Origin: Janthinobacterium lividum
GTDB lineage: Bacteria > Pseudomonadota > Gammaproteobacteria > Burkholderiales > Burkholderiaceae_D
Reading direction: 5' to 3'
DNA length: 64,000 nucleotides
Assembly: GCF_034424625.1 (NCBI RefSeq)
Contig: NZ_CP139977.1
Span: forward strand, 62,001-126,000
Below are positions 63,591 through 64,000 of this stretch, piece by piece (the stretch's first letter is position 1; every line of letters starts with the position of its first letter). A program made the translations under genes and the position numbers. Below the pieces are notes generated by a model. The model saw only the letters and a program-made list of their open reading frames with translations, had not been told where the DNA came from and did not search any database.

Positions 63591-64000
63591 ATGTCCCCTG
63601 AAAACCACCCCCACCATGAGGCGGCGGCACCATCGCGTCAACGCTGGACCTTGCGTGTGGCCATCGTTGGCCTGCTGTGCCTGATTGCCTGGGCTTCCGT
63701 ATCAAAGATCGATCAGGTCACTCATGCCCAGGCGCAGATTATCGCCAGCGCCAAGACGCAAGTCATCCAGTCGCCGGAATTGGGCGTCATTACCCATATC
63801 CACGTCAAGGAAGGCGAGACGGTCAAGGCTGGCCAGCTGCTGGTGACGCTGGAAAAGGAAAGAGCGCAATCGGCCGTGAGCGACAGCAATGCCAAGATCG
63901 CCGCCTTGCGCATCGCACTGACGCGCCTGCATGCCGAAGTGTACGGCCGCCCGCTGGCGTTCGATGACACGCTACGCCCGTATGCGGACTATATCCGTAA
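63591..64000 (+). CDS. HlyD-family membrane fusion protein of type I secretion system 2 (partial)
   Basis: The first 136 residues are visible. There is a membrane helix (about 22-40, VAIVGLLCLIAWASVS), and a lipoyl-like motif (TQVIQSPELGVITHIHVKEGETVKAGQLLVTLEKE) before the coiled coil. It bridges the ABC protein and TolC. The ATG at 63591 lies four bases after the ABC stop codon. The rest of the gene continues beyond the window. Confidence 0.9.
   Translation, partial: MSPENHPHHEAAAPSRQRWTLRVAIVGLLCLIAWASVSKIDQVTHAQAQIIASAKTQVIQSPELGVITHIHVKEGETVKAGQLLVTLEKERAQSAVSDSNAKIAALRIALTRLHAEVYGRPLAFDDTLRPYADYIR

Overview
The window looks like Betaproteobacteria DNA, most likely Oxalobacteraceae (Janthinobacterium/Duganella/Massilia type). 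This is inferred from codon and GC style, the DHA2 pump, LysR, cupredoxin and S9 peptidase types, and the mix of secretion systems; no database search was possible. It is a mosaic of accessory DNA with no ribosomal RNA, tRNA or core housekeeping operon, and could be part of a large plasmid or an integrated conjugative element (ICE) with its flank. No integrase or replication initiator is visible.

Region 1 (1-18.4 kb, nearly all minus strand) is the transfer module of an F-type (MPF-F, SXT/R391/IncA/C-like) conjugative element. It runs from an FlhD/FlhC-like activator pair through a MobH-type TraI, the coupling protein TraD, a DUF4400 protein and a small protein, and later a lytic transglycosylase, an OmpA-like lipoprotein, a TraA-like pilin, TraL, TraE, TraK and TraB (cut by the window edge). 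A CI-like repressor faces the FlhDC-like pair. The transfer operon is interrupted at 5.5-11.5 kb by a two-partner secretion locus (TpsB/TpsA) between two decayed copies of the same IS5-family element.

Region 2 (18.6-29.1 kb) carries cargo plus element maintenance genes. The cargo is a type I secretion operon (ABC, membrane fusion and TolC proteins). It is preceded by a small calcium-binding protein with a permuted NlpC/P60-like (papain-like) head and by a periplasmic Sel1/TPR protein. A near-consensus Fur box and several hairpins lie upstream. I propose this as an iron-regulated secreted effector/immunity module; it is the best candidate here for an undescribed system. A DUF932 protein, a Toprim/zinc-finger primase and two small unknown proteins follow.

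Region 3 (29.6-43.8 kb) holds a chaperone-usher fimbrial operon (pilin, chaperone, usher, tip adhesin), an active-looking EAL protein, an ECF sigma factor with a truncated anti-sigma gene, a dead IS5/IS427-like element, a broken cytochrome c fused by deletion to a cupredoxin, a DHA2 pump, a GNAT enzyme, a LysR regulator and a third copy of the IS5-family relic.

Region 4 (43.8-64 kb) holds two paralogous MFS transporters next to a BvgS/EvgS-like hybrid kinase and its LuxR-type response regulator, a second EAL protein, a small HTH locus, an ACT-domain-like protein, IS and secretion-ATPase debris, an EAL protein lacking every catalytic residue, a TonB-dependent receptor with an S9 peptidase, and a second type I secretion operon (TolC, ABC, HlyD) that runs off the right edge.
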